46,853 nt of DNA from a virus. Location: the IMG/VR virus record IMGVR_UViG_3300036780_000217, positions 1 to 46,853 of that record; one strand, 5' to 3'. Each line of letters starts with the position of its first letter. Position 1 is the first letter of the stretch. Under the pieces are notes generated by a model. It worked only from the letters and a program-made list of their open reading frames with translations. It ran no database searches and was not told the DNA's origin. Position numbers and translations under genes: made by a program. Below are positions 41,124 to 46,853 of this stretch, in pieces.

Positions 41124-41319
41124 CCTTCGTAGCCTCCTGTTGCGTTGTGGGCGGACCTTTGATATGACGCTTATGGAAGGCAGCTAACTCTGCTTCGTGC
41201 CGTTCCCGTCCGCATACAACAAGCGTTACGCTGCCCAGTCCCCGGTTACTTTTCCCCATATACAACAACTCGTTACTTTTTCGGCGGCATCCCGTCATCG
41301 CGCACTTTGTATTCTTCAC
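41116..41319 (-). CDS. 67-residue hypothetical protein
   Basis: The start overlaps the preceding stop by four bases. The product begins KNTKCAMTGCRRKSNELLYM and includes GSVTLVVCGRERHEAELAAF and a final HKRHIKGP. Three cysteines and several His suggest a possible metal site. No family recognised. Confidence 0.5.
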   Translation of the reverse strand: MKNTKCAMTGCRRKSNELLYMGKSNRGLGSVTLVVCGRERHEAELAAFHKRHIKGPPTTQQEATKDE

Positions 41320-41768
41320 TGTAGTTTCTCTCCTTGCGCGTTGCGCTGGCTTAGGGTGAAGGCTACGCCTTCTAGCCCGAGTGAACGCAACGCGGCTTTA
41401 GCTTCCACGCCCGTCATTGTTTCGAGTGTAGTCTCAGCGGGCGCAGACTTGCGGTACGCAAGGGTTTCCAGCGCAGCCCGCATATTCGTTTCGGGCGAGT
41501 TCATCTCCGCGCAGTCGTTAAACTCGTCCAGGCAGGCGCGTACATCGTCATCGCTCACCGTTACCGGCTGCTGGAGGGCGCGAATCGTTGCCAGCAATCG
41601 CCTCGCGATGTCGTCCACGATTACGTGAAAGGTGCAATGCTCGCAGTCGGGCTGGTATTCGTAGTCGCCCTCCAGGTGGAATCCCTCCGCATCGGCCTCG
41701 TTATTCGCGTAGTCTCGAAGCGGTTTCAGTATCTCCTGGAGTTCCCGAGCACCTAGTGGCGATTCCAT
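41316..41768 (-). CDS. 150-residue hypothetical protein
   Basis: The ATG at 41768 overlaps the stop of the methyltransferase gene (TAATG), which decides the start against a longer frame. The product is acidic and helical (ELQEILKPLRDYANNEADAE), has an unusual aromatic/Cys/His stretch (YEYQPDCEHCTFHVIVDDIA), and two further helices. The CEHC-H group could bind a metal. Function unknown. Confidence 0.5.
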   Translation of the reverse strand: MESPLGARELQEILKPLRDYANNEADAEGFHLEGDYEYQPDCEHCTFHVIVDDIARRLLATIRALQQPVTVSDDDVRACLDEFNDCAEMNSPETNMRAALETLAYRKSAPAETTLETMTGVEAKAALRSLGLEGVAFTLSQRNAQGEKLQ

Positions 41769-42265
41769 TATGGAGCCTTGCTCCTTATTCCGAGATCTGA
41801 AAACTCGGCAAGTGATGCGTTGTACGCGATCAGCGCACTTGGAAAAGGCGCGTTCCAAATCGCACCTTGGAACTTCAACCGACCGCGAAAGAAGAGGGCA
41901 TCACTCGCAGCATTCCAAGCATCCTGAAACCAGGACGGATCAGTACGAGCGGGGACGAGCAGTAGAACCACATGGCCGTCTTTACCGGCGTCAATGCACT
42001 TGCGGACCCAATGCCTGATTGTTTTTCCGTAAGGCGGATTGCAGTAGATCGGGGACGCATCCCACGCCTGGAGTATCCCGTCATCTGCGGGCGTGTAGAA
42101 GCGTGCGGCCCGCGTCGGATTCTCCGGCGTCGTGCAAGGGTCCAAGCCTATTCCGCCTAGTAGGGCGTGAATACGATCAACGAGCCATTCAGGAGTTTCC
42201 CATGCGTTGTCGGAGTGCTGCTCGTTTGGAGCAAGCATTGACAAGCCGGCGATCCGTGCGCTCAT
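41768..42265 (-). CDS. phage DNA N6-adenine methyltransferase (Dam/PF05869-like)
   Basis: The ATG at 42265 overlaps the previous stop (ATGA), giving 165 residues, close to the family size. It shows SDNAWETPEWLVDRIHALLG, LDPCTTPENPTRAARFYTPA, the catalytic motif CNPPYGKTIRHWV (NPPY at 76-79), and FQGAIWNAPFPSALIAYN. It transfers a methyl group from S-adenosylmethionine to adenine N6. No cognate restriction enzyme is visible, so it probably protects phage DNA from host restriction or affects regulation. Confidence 0.88.
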   Translation of the reverse strand: MSARIAGLSMLAPNEQHSDNAWETPEWLVDRIHALLGGIGLDPCTTPENPTRAARFYTPADDGILQAWDASPIYCNPPYGKTIRHWVRKCIDAGKDGHVVLLLVPARTDPSWFQDAWNAASDALFFRGRLKFQGAIWNAPFPSALIAYNASLAEFSDLGIRSKAP

Positions 42266-42450
42266 CTTTTCTCCAGCAGTAAGGGGGGCTCTACTATGGG
42301 CGGTGGCGATGTATTGCAGCCCGTCATTACCGTCACACACGGCTGCGGAGGCACGAGGCCCAGGTCGCTCGGCGTACAGCCACCCAGAGCTGAGATCAGG
42401 GCACCGATCAGTATGGCGACGACGGTCGCGATGACATCAGAGCGCTTCAC
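42262..42450 (-). CDS. small lipoprotein, proline-rich
   Basis: The 62-residue product starts KRSDVIATVVAILIGALISA and reaches a lipobox-like LGGC at residues 22-25, then a proline-rich tail (PPQPCVTVMTGCNTSPPPIV). Coupled by four-base overlaps to the HNH gene and the methyltransferase gene. Short proline-rich lipoproteins include Rz1-like spanins, but the location far from the lysis genes makes that doubtful; an envelope-acting early protein is equally possible. Confidence 0.5.
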   Translation of the reverse strand: MKRSDVIATVVAILIGALISALGGCTPSDLGLVPPQPCVTVMTGCNTSPPPIVEPPLLLEKR

Positions 42451-42758
42451 GGAAGCTCCATTTTTGTTTTGGCCAGTTTGTTGAAGTGACGGATCGCGTC
42501 TCGTACGATCGCGAGCGGCCAGCGCGTTTCGTTGCGATCAACCGCATCATGGCAGTCGCGATGCGCGGGCCGCGCGAAGTGCTCAGACGCGTAGCGGTGC
42601 GGGCCGAGGTGGGCACGGCCGATCACGTGCGCAGCGTCGGTGGCCGGCGCCTTACGCGTGCAGAGTTTGCAGTTGTTGCCCCACTTGCGGAAGACTCGCC
42701 GGTGGAAGTTGGAAGCATCCGTCTTTCGCTTGGGGTTGGCAACTAGCGGGCGACTCAT
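42447..42758 (-). CDS. HNH-type nuclease
   Basis: The 103-residue product has the Cys/His arrangement of an HNH or related recombination nuclease: CKLCTRKAPATDAAHVIGRA, then RPAHRDCHDAVDRNETRWPL. The His of AAHVIG and the later H-x2-C-H could form the metal site with the CxxC pair. Similar small nucleases in phages process DNA during recombination or packaging. A stand-alone role in the early operon is likely. Confidence 0.65.
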   Translation of the reverse strand: MSRPLVANPKRKTDASNFHRRVFRKWGNNCKLCTRKAPATDAAHVIGRAHLGPHRYASEHFARPAHRDCHDAVDRNETRWPLAIVRDAIRHFNKLAKTKMELP

Positions 42759-43288
42759 TTATCCGCTAATGCTTTCGCGTCGGCATCTAGTGCAACGGCT
42801 GCGGCCCAGACAAACTCCAGCTTCGTTTCCGGAAGGACCTTTTCGTCCCAAATAGATCTCGGGAACGGCGTCCCGTCGCTGGATACCGGGTGTATGCGTA
42901 CGTTCGCGGCATAGATCGCTGCGGCCACCGTCTGGACGCGAGCGAGACCTAGCCGCTCGATGATCTCTTCAGCCTGCTTACCGCGCTCGGTCGCGCGGGG
43001 ATGCTCCGCTTCGTAGTTCTTACGAGCGAGAGATTCAGAATCGAAGTCCTCTTCTTTGGTGAATTCGCCTTTCTCGTATTCCGCAGTCAAAGTCGCCACC
43101 GCGCTTGCGACAATCGATGCGAGACCGAGGCTCTTATTGCACCTGTCAAAGATGAAGTTATACGCATCAATGCTGACCTTGCCGATCAGCTCTTGATTGG
43201 CCATCGCTTCTGGAAGCAGATGCCGCGGAATCGCGAGAGCCGTTGCATAGGTCTCGCCTGGCGCTGGGGGATTCCCGTTTGCTCCCAT
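42755..43288 (-). CDS. hypothetical early protein
   Basis: The ATG shares one base with the stop of the XRE gene. The 177-residue product is helical: LIGKVSIDAYNFIFDRCNKS, LGLASIVASAVATLTAEYEK, then RGKQAEEIIERLGLARVQTV and IRVHP-like end sequence. No catalytic motif or membrane segment is clear. It lies between a repressor-like gene and an HNH nuclease. Confidence 0.5.
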   Translation of the reverse strand: MGANGNPPAPGETYATALAIPRHLLPEAMANQELIGKVSIDAYNFIFDRCNKSLGLASIVASAVATLTAEYEKGEFTKEEDFDSESLARKNYEAEHPRATERGKQAEEIIERLGLARVQTVAAAIYAANVRIHPVSSDGTPFPRSIWDEKVLPETKLEFVWAAAVALDADAKALADK

Positions 43289-43605
43289 CAGTCGGTCAGA
43301 TGCGGCTTGGCTTCGCCATTGCAGGGTGCAAGTTCGCCAACGGAAGCAATCGGTGCAATATAATCGCGCAGATCGAGGTTGCAGAACTGGATGACTTTGC
43401 AGAGCGCATCGAACGCGACGCCTTCCCCCGTAGTTAGGCGGGTGACGACCTCTCGGTGTACGCCGATTGCCTTGGCCAGCTGGTTGCTGTTCTCGAGCCG
43501 ATAGAACTTGCGGATCGCTTCGAGATCGACGCCGAACTTGACGTGATCGAATCGCGAGTTCTCGTAGCGGGACGGCTTTTCGGGGGTCTCGGTATCGGTG
43601 TGCAT
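43288..43605 (-). CDS. XRE-family helix-turn-helix protein, Cro/CI-like
   Basis: The 105-residue product contains an XRE-type DNA-binding domain (residues about 24-85): FGVDLEAIRKFYRLENSNQL, AKAIGVHREVVTRLTTGEG, then ALCKVIQFCNLDLRDYI. The second piece carries the turn and recognition helix. It is a transcription regulator of repressor or Cro type. It sits inside the early operon, so it may act on early transcription or on the palindrome at 37634-37654. There is no peptidase domain, so cleavage-type induction is not expected. Confidence 0.7.
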   Translation of the reverse strand: MHTDTETPEKPSRYENSRFDHVKFGVDLEAIRKFYRLENSNQLAKAIGVHREVVTRLTTGEGVAFDALCKVIQFCNLDLRDYIAPIASVGELAPCNGEAKPHLTD

Positions 43606-43615
43606 AGATCCTTTC

Positions 43616-43828
43616 TCAGACAGCGGTCCACGCCGCTTCGTGAATGGTTTGGCGACAGTTAGAGCAGCGGCGACGGTTTACGAACTCCATGCCCTTCATG
43701 GTCGACGCGGCCTTCGAGTGGTTGTTGCAAAGCGAGGCTCGGCAGCTCGGGCAGCGACGGCGCGCGCCGGTGACTTTCTTGCCGTTGGCGAAGCACGGGT
43801 CGCAGACGACGCTCGCGGTTGCGTTCAC
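43616..43828 (-). CDS. 70-residue double zinc-ribbon-like protein
   Basis: GTG 43828 overlaps the previous stop (GTGA), which decides the start. The product contains CDPCFANGKKVTGARRRCPS followed by CRASLCNNH, and CSNCRQTIHE. Three Cys-x2-Cys pairs make one or two zinc ribbons. A nucleic-acid or protein-binding role is likely. Confidence 0.5.
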   Translation of the reverse strand: MNATASVVCDPCFANGKKVTGARRRCPSCRASLCNNHSKAASTMKGMEFVNRRRCSNCRQTIHEAAWTAV

Positions 43829-44085
43829 GCGGGCTCGTATGTTGCGGCGAAGATGTCCGGCTTGCACGGGTAGAACTCATTCATGACGCCCTTGATGATC
43901 CAGTCGCCAAGCCGCGCCTCCATCTCGCCTTCTAGCGTTTTGATCACGATCGGCGCGCCGTTAGTTGGGAACGTGGCGGCGCCCCGGTTCTCGAGTATCC
44001 ACGTCGCGATGTCAAACGCGTCCGTGCCCTCCAAATAGCACACGGCTTCGATGACGACAGGCTTCTCGCGATACTTACCGATCAT
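43825..44085 (-). CDS. conserved phage protein (Y-R-K-P-V type)
   Basis: The 86-residue product begins IGKYREKPVVIEAVCYLEGT and contains IKTLEGEMEARLGDWIIKGV followed by MNEFYPCKPDIFAATYEPA. This is the familiar small phage protein with a first strand YR-x-KPVVIEA, a GDWI-IKG turn and a YPCKPDIF end, found widely in tailed phages and prophages. Its biochemical role is unknown. Coupled to neighbours on both sides. Confidence 0.72.
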   Translation of the reverse strand: MIGKYREKPVVIEAVCYLEGTDAFDIATWILENRGAATFPTNGAPIVIKTLEGEMEARLGDWIIKGVMNEFYPCKPDIFAATYEPA

Positions 44086-44792
44086 GACGGCTCGATATCC
44101 GTGTCGTCGTCAGCTGGAGATTCGGGCGCCGCGGCGCTGGGACCGACGTTCGCGCCGCCGACAATCGCCATTAACTCACTCGTCGCTGCAAAGGAACGAC
44201 GAACGCGAAACACTTCGGGCGCCGACGCCTCGGGTGTTTCAGATCCCGGCGGCGGCTGATCGAGCAGCGAGGTTTGCTGCCCTCTCGCACTGTCGCGGCG
44301 CAGTCGCCACCGCAGCTGCTGACTGAGCGCGTCGAGCCTCTTGCGCTGCATCGTCGCTTCTTCGCGCGCCTCTTTGGCTTCAGACTCCGCGGCCGCCCAC
44401 CGATCGTACTGATCGACCCAGTCTTGGTTGAGCTCGTCGATCGTCACCTCGATCAGCGGAGGCTTCTTCTGCTCTTCCTCCGCGATCGCGCCGGTCGTTC
44501 CATCGAGTACGATGGCGGCCGGCTGACCATCAACGAGCGCCTCGATCTTCTTCTCGCCTTCGGGTTCTGGCTCGGGCGCCGGCGGTGGTGCGACGGCTTC
44601 AACGAGATCGAGATCCTCGTTCATGCACCAACCGAGACCCTTGACGCGCGACGTACCATCCGCGGACGTCTCGGCGATCTCGCCTTGCTTATCGATCCAG
44701 TTGCCCTTGTTGACTTCAACGAGGTCGCCGATCTCGAACGTCTTCGGCACCTTCGCTTGAGCTTGATCGATCGGCGTGACAGTAGAACTCAT
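44082..44792 (-). CDS. early protein with SH3-like N-terminus and coiled coil
   Basis: The 236-residue product has a beta-rich start (FEIGDLVEVNKGNWIDKQGE, GTSRVKGLGWCMNEDLDLV) like KOW/SH3-type modules, a Pro/Glu linker, a helical middle (DELNQDWVDQYDRWAAAESE) and a coiled coil (AREEATMQRKRLDALSQQLR). The end is disordered. It follows the loader and ribbon genes, so a replication accessory role is plausible but unproven. Confidence 0.55.
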   Translation of the reverse strand: MSSTVTPIDQAQAKVPKTFEIGDLVEVNKGNWIDKQGEIAETSADGTSRVKGLGWCMNEDLDLVEAVAPPPAPEPEPEGEKKIEALVDGQPAAIVLDGTTGAIAEEEQKKPPLIEVTIDELNQDWVDQYDRWAAAESEAKEAREEATMQRKRLDALSQQLRWRLRRDSARGQQTSLLDQPPPGSETPEASAPEVFRVRRSFAATSELMAIVGGANVGPSAAAPESPADDDTDIEPS

Positions 44793-44914
44793 GCAGCCTC
44801 AACTTTCTTGGCAAAGGGTTCAGTGTATCCGCATCTGCTGCAGCGGGAAACAAGAACATCGTAGATCTGCTCAACGATCAGGTAGCCAACGCACGTCGGG
44901 CAGCGCAGCGTCAT
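44789..44914 (-). CDS. 41-residue zinc-ribbon protein
   Basis: The ATG at 44914 overlaps the loader stop (ATGA), which decides the start. The peptide is TLRCPTCVGYLIVEQIYDVL followed by VSRCSRCGYTEPFAKK, a compact zinc ribbon with Cys-x2-Cys pairs about 20 residues apart. Similar ribbons serve in replication and transcription complexes. Confidence 0.55.
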   Translation of the reverse strand: MTLRCPTCVGYLIVEQIYDVLVSRCSRCGYTEPFAKKVEAA

Positions 44915-45675
44915 CGCTGGTTGCCCATCATCAGGCGCTCGCGATACGAGTCGCCCTCCACGCACACGAAGGACTTGCACATCTCAGCAAGCCGATCGAG
45001 AATGGCGCGCCCAATGATCGGATCGAGCCCCTTCTTGGCCCACGCGATACTTAGATCGGCGGGGCCGCGGTTGCTCGTGAGGATCACCGGCTTTTGATTC
45101 AGGCTGCCGCCGTTCTCATAGCGCTGATTGACGAGCGCGCAAAGCCGCTGCGAGACGTACGACGTGAACTCGACCTTGTCGAGATCATCGAGCACAAGTA
45201 CTTCCACGTTGGCGAGCCAACGGATGACGTCGTGCTGATCGGTCTTCACTTTGCCCGAGCGATCGTAGGACGCTTTGAGCGAGTCCATCAGCGCCATCAT
45301 GCTCACGAACGCCGCGGGGACGCCGAGATCGGTGACCGCGTTGACGATGCCCGCCGCGAGGTGCGACTTGCCGTTTCCGGCTTCGCCGTAGTACCACGCG
45401 CCGCGCTCCATCGGCTCTTCGACGATCGCGAAGGCAAGGTCGAGTGCATTGGGATCGCCCGGCGGGCACTGGAACTTGGCGAGTGTGCGCTCCGCGAAAC
45501 GCGGGCCGATCTGCGAGAGCTTCTTCGCCATGCGAATGCGGTGCTGACAGTTCTCGTGCGAGATCGCGTCGAGCAGCTCGTGATCGCGCTCGCGCCGGCG
45601 GCGATCGTACTCTTCGGGCGTCAAGCGACCCCAAGCGAGGAAGTCTTCGAACGTGCGCGGCGCGTTATCCGCCAT
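44911..45675 (-). CDS. DnaC/IstB-like AAA+ helicase loader
   Basis: The 254-residue product has an N-terminal helical part (residues 1-60) and an AAA+ domain. Walker A is YYGEAGNGKSHLAAG (Lys 103). Walker B is EVLVLDDLDKVEF (Asp 163, 164). Sensor I is PVILTSNRGPADLS (Asn 202) and the sensor II-type segment is IIGRAILDRLAEM. It would load the replicative helicase at the phage origin, as lambda P or DnaC does. It overlaps the initiator-like gene by 11 bases, matching the O/P-type replication module. The lack of a transposase next to it argues against IstB. Confidence 0.88.
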   Translation of the reverse strand: MADNAPRTFEDFLAWGRLTPEEYDRRRRERDHELLDAISHENCQHRIRMAKKLSQIGPRFAERTLAKFQCPPGDPNALDLAFAIVEEPMERGAWYYGEAGNGKSHLAAGIVNAVTDLGVPAAFVSMMALMDSLKASYDRSGKVKTDQHDVIRWLANVEVLVLDDLDKVEFTSYVSQRLCALVNQRYENGGSLNQKPVILTSNRGPADLSIAWAKKGLDPIIGRAILDRLAEMCKSFVCVEGDSYRERLMMGNQR

Positions 45676-46459
45676 GGGCCTTCAGCCGATCGAAGAACGA
45701 TTGCGCGGCCGCATCGACTTTCGCGTCGGTCCGTTTGGAGTCGACGGGGACCAGCAGACCGGAGCGACGCTGCTCGATCGCAACGGTGCGCTCCCATATC
45801 CGCAGCAAGAACGGCATCGTGATCTTTGCGTGCTCGAGGTGCCCGAGGTGGACGTCGTCGAGCATCTTGCGCCAGCGCTCCATCACCGCGGCCTCGCCGT
45901 ACTGGCCGATCAGTCGCTCCGCGGCGTTGGCGTTCGCGGCGACGAAGGCCCGGACGTCGATCTCGACAGGGAGCGAGCCGATATTGACGGCGACGTCGGC
46001 GGCCCGGGCACAGAGGAGCTGCGCTCGCGCTGAAAGCGTCAGCTCGTCTTTGCCCTGGCTCTCGTGTGCGCGCGCGTCGTCTTCTTCTTCTCTTACGTCG
46101 ACGATAGAGAGGGGGTGCGGGGGAGAGAAAGGGCCGGACGAGTCCCGGGACTCGGTGCCGGACTCGATTTTGAGGGCCTCGGGACTCGGTCCCGGACTCG
46201 CATCGGGACTCGCGTATATAAAGGAAGACGGACTCGGCTCGGGACTCGGTTCCGGACTCGATGCCGGGACTCGGTCGCAGACGCGTCCAGGGACTCGCAA
46301 GAGGTCAGCGACCGGCTGCAGGACCATCCTGGCCTCCTCGGTCCGGAACCGGTAGCCGAGCGCTCGCGTGGCGATCATCGCACGTGCCATGGACGGCCGT
46401 GAGTCGGCCTCGTGCAGTGCTTTGAAGATCGCGCGCAAGATGGGCTTCCAGTCCGACAA
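45665..46459 (-). CDS. replication initiator-like protein with internal repeat array
   Basis: From TTG 46459 (the first start after an in-frame stop) the product has 264 residues. Residues 1-55 are helical and basic (KPILRAIFKALHEADSRPSM) and could be a winged-helix-type DNA-binding part. Residues about 55-107 are Pro/Ser tetrapeptide repeats (SSPEPSPEPSPSS, ASPDASPGPSPEA), coded by the phased repeats at 46139-46297. The C-terminal domain (ELTLSARAQLLCARAADVAV, then IGQYGEAAVMERWRKMLDDV and KITMPFLLRIWERTVAI) is helical, reminiscent of DnaD/O-type initiators. Position immediately before the helicase loader supports an initiator role. Confidence 0.6.
   Translation of the reverse strand: MSDWKPILRAIFKALHEADSRPSMARAMIATRALGYRFRTEEARMVLQPVADLLRVPGRVCDRVPASSPEPSPEPSPSSFIYASPDASPGPSPEALKIESGTESRDSSGPFSPPHPLSIVDVREEEDDARAHESQGKDELTLSARAQLLCARAADVAVNIGSLPVEIDVRAFVAANANAAERLIGQYGEAAVMERWRKMLDDVHLGHLEHAKITMPFLLRIWERTVAIEQRRSGLLVPVDSKRTDAKVDAAAQSFFDRLKAHGG
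46139..46297. repeat. 12-bp-phased GGACTCG repeats, candidate replication origin
   Basis: Ten direct copies of GGACTCG start at 46148, 46160, 46182, 46194, 46206, 46230, 46242, 46254, 46267 and 46291. Spacings are almost all 12 bases or about twice that. One inverted copy joins the first to give the perfect 16-base palindrome CGAGTCCCGGGACTCG (46139-46154). A short AT-rich gap (CGTATATAAAGG, near 46211-46223) interrupts the array. The layout resembles iterons within lambda O. It can also be read as DNA of the Pro/Ser tetrapeptide linker, so origin function is inferred. Confidence 0.7.
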
Positions 46460-46465
46460 ACTGCG

Positions 46466-46750
46466 TCACTGAACCGCGTGCGGGCCTACGAGGTAGAGGG
46501 CGATCTGCGCGATCAGGTATGCGAACGCGCCGACGCCGGCGAGCGCGCAGAGCATCTCGCCCGCTTTGCCCAGGAAACGCTGCTCTGAGGCCGGGAACAA
46601 GCTCGCCCCATATCTGGGCGCATAAACGCTCCGGAAGCGCTCAGCGGCCTTAAAACGGCGCGCACGGTGCCGGTGGTACGATCGACACGGCGGCTGACAG
46701 TAGCACTCCGTCGCGCGCTGCCCGTCCTGGCTCGTCAAGTAAACGCTCAC
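46466..46750 (-). CDS. small protein with C-terminal membrane helix
   Basis: GTG 46750 overlaps the preceding stop (GTGA), which decides the start against a longer frame. The 94-residue product begins SVYLTSQDGQRATECYCQPP and has a basic, Cys/His-containing middle (CRSYHRHRARRFKAAERF). It ends with one hydrophobic helix (AGEMLCALAGVGAFAYLIAQ and IALYLV), a C-tail-anchor type arrangement. Function unknown. Confidence 0.5.
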   Translation of the reverse strand: MSVYLTSQDGQRATECYCQPPCRSYHRHRARRFKAAERFRSVYAPRYGASLFPASEQRFLGKAGEMLCALAGVGAFAYLIAQIALYLVGPHAVQ

Positions 46751-46853
46751 GCTGCCCGTTTGCCTCCGTTGAGAATGCGCAGGCCGGCCGGGGCTCGGTT
46801 CGCGAGGACTTTGAGCTTCCAGTTCAGCCATTGAAGGACTTTGTTACGCCGCA
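46747..46853 (-). CDS. C-terminal part of an unknown early protein (runs off right edge)
   Basis: The last 34 residues, starting RRNKVLQWLNWKLKVLANRA and ending in a basic tail, are open to the window edge. The stop overlaps the next GTG start, the same coupling as in the rest of the operon, so the early operon clearly continues beyond the window. No family can be assigned from this fragment. Confidence 0.45.
   Translation of the reverse strand, partial: RRNKVLQWLNWKLKVLANRAPAGLRILNGGKRAA

Noticed and set aside
44911-45675. IstB transposition helper as the identity of the AAA+ protein
   Set aside because: IstB and DnaC are related, but there is no IstA transposase or terminal repeat nearby, and the neighbour is an initiator-like gene, favouring a helicase loader.
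1-46853. CRISPR arrays, insertion sequences and rRNA genes
   Set aside because: No regularly spaced identical repeats with unique spacers, no transposase apart from the integrase remnants, and no rRNA-like segments were seen. The phased repeats at 46139-46297 are too short and too close for CRISPR.

Overview
The window is mostly the body of a contractile-tailed (myovirus-type) temperate phage or prophage, read almost entirely on the minus strand. It occupies about 4.12 kb to the right edge and continues beyond it. The first 4 kb look like bacterial chromosome next to an integration site. The DNA is GC-rich, and GTG and TTG starts are frequent. A broken gene at 2.2-2.7 kb resembles a secreted-protein family I associate with Candidatus Eremiobacterota/Vulcanimicrobiota; that host assignment is an inference and was not tested. 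LAYOUT. 1-4.1 kb: small membrane proteins, a decayed tyrosine integrase, a pseudogene and an intact gene for secreted proteins, a second integrase remnant, and the 3' half of a tRNA-Asn whose 5' half is missing. This half tRNA is the likely left attachment site. 4.2-4.6 kb: two minus-strand intrinsic terminators bracket one small gene and close the phage transcript. 4.6-9.8 kb: holin candidate, lipoprotein, secreted lyase/lectin-like protein, beta-helix tailspike, RlpA-like domain protein, amidase endolysin and a coiled-coil protein. 9.8-15.7 kb: fibres, tail protein I-like and baseplate J. 15.7-16.1 kb: one opposite-strand membrane-protein gene. 16.1-25.0 kb: gp25-like wedge, spike, hub, LysM-like baseplate protein, tape measure, tail-completion protein, tail chaperones with a -1 frameshift site, tube and sheath. 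25.1-34.9 kb: connector-type proteins with a CheY-like receiver among them, major capsid, scaffold, portal, and terminase large and small subunits. 34.9-37.6 kb: small secreted, membrane and zinc-finger proteins. 37.6-37.7 kb: a promoter, an AT-rich palindrome and an intrinsic-terminator-like hairpin, forming a candidate late control point. 37.7-46.85 kb: a dense early operon of tiny genes linked by ATGA, GTGA or TAGTG overlaps. It includes an XRE repressor-like protein, HNH nuclease, Dam-like methyltransferase, many Cys-rich zinc-binding proteins, a DnaC-like helicase loader, and a replication-initiator-like gene with a 12-bp-phased repeat array inside it. HOW IT WORKS TOGETHER. Transcription runs right to left. 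Initiator and loader act first, as in lambda O/P. Packaging, head and tail genes follow in the usual order, then adsorption and lysis genes, ending at the double terminator before the attachment site. MOST UNUSUAL POINTS: the stand-alone receiver domain translationally coupled inside the head-tail module; the repeat array inside the initiator gene; Sec signal peptides on fibre, tailspike and lyase proteins; the opposite-strand membrane gene in the baseplate operon; and the promoter-palindrome-terminator leader. No active integrase is visible here; it probably lies beyond the right edge, or the element may be degenerate at this end.
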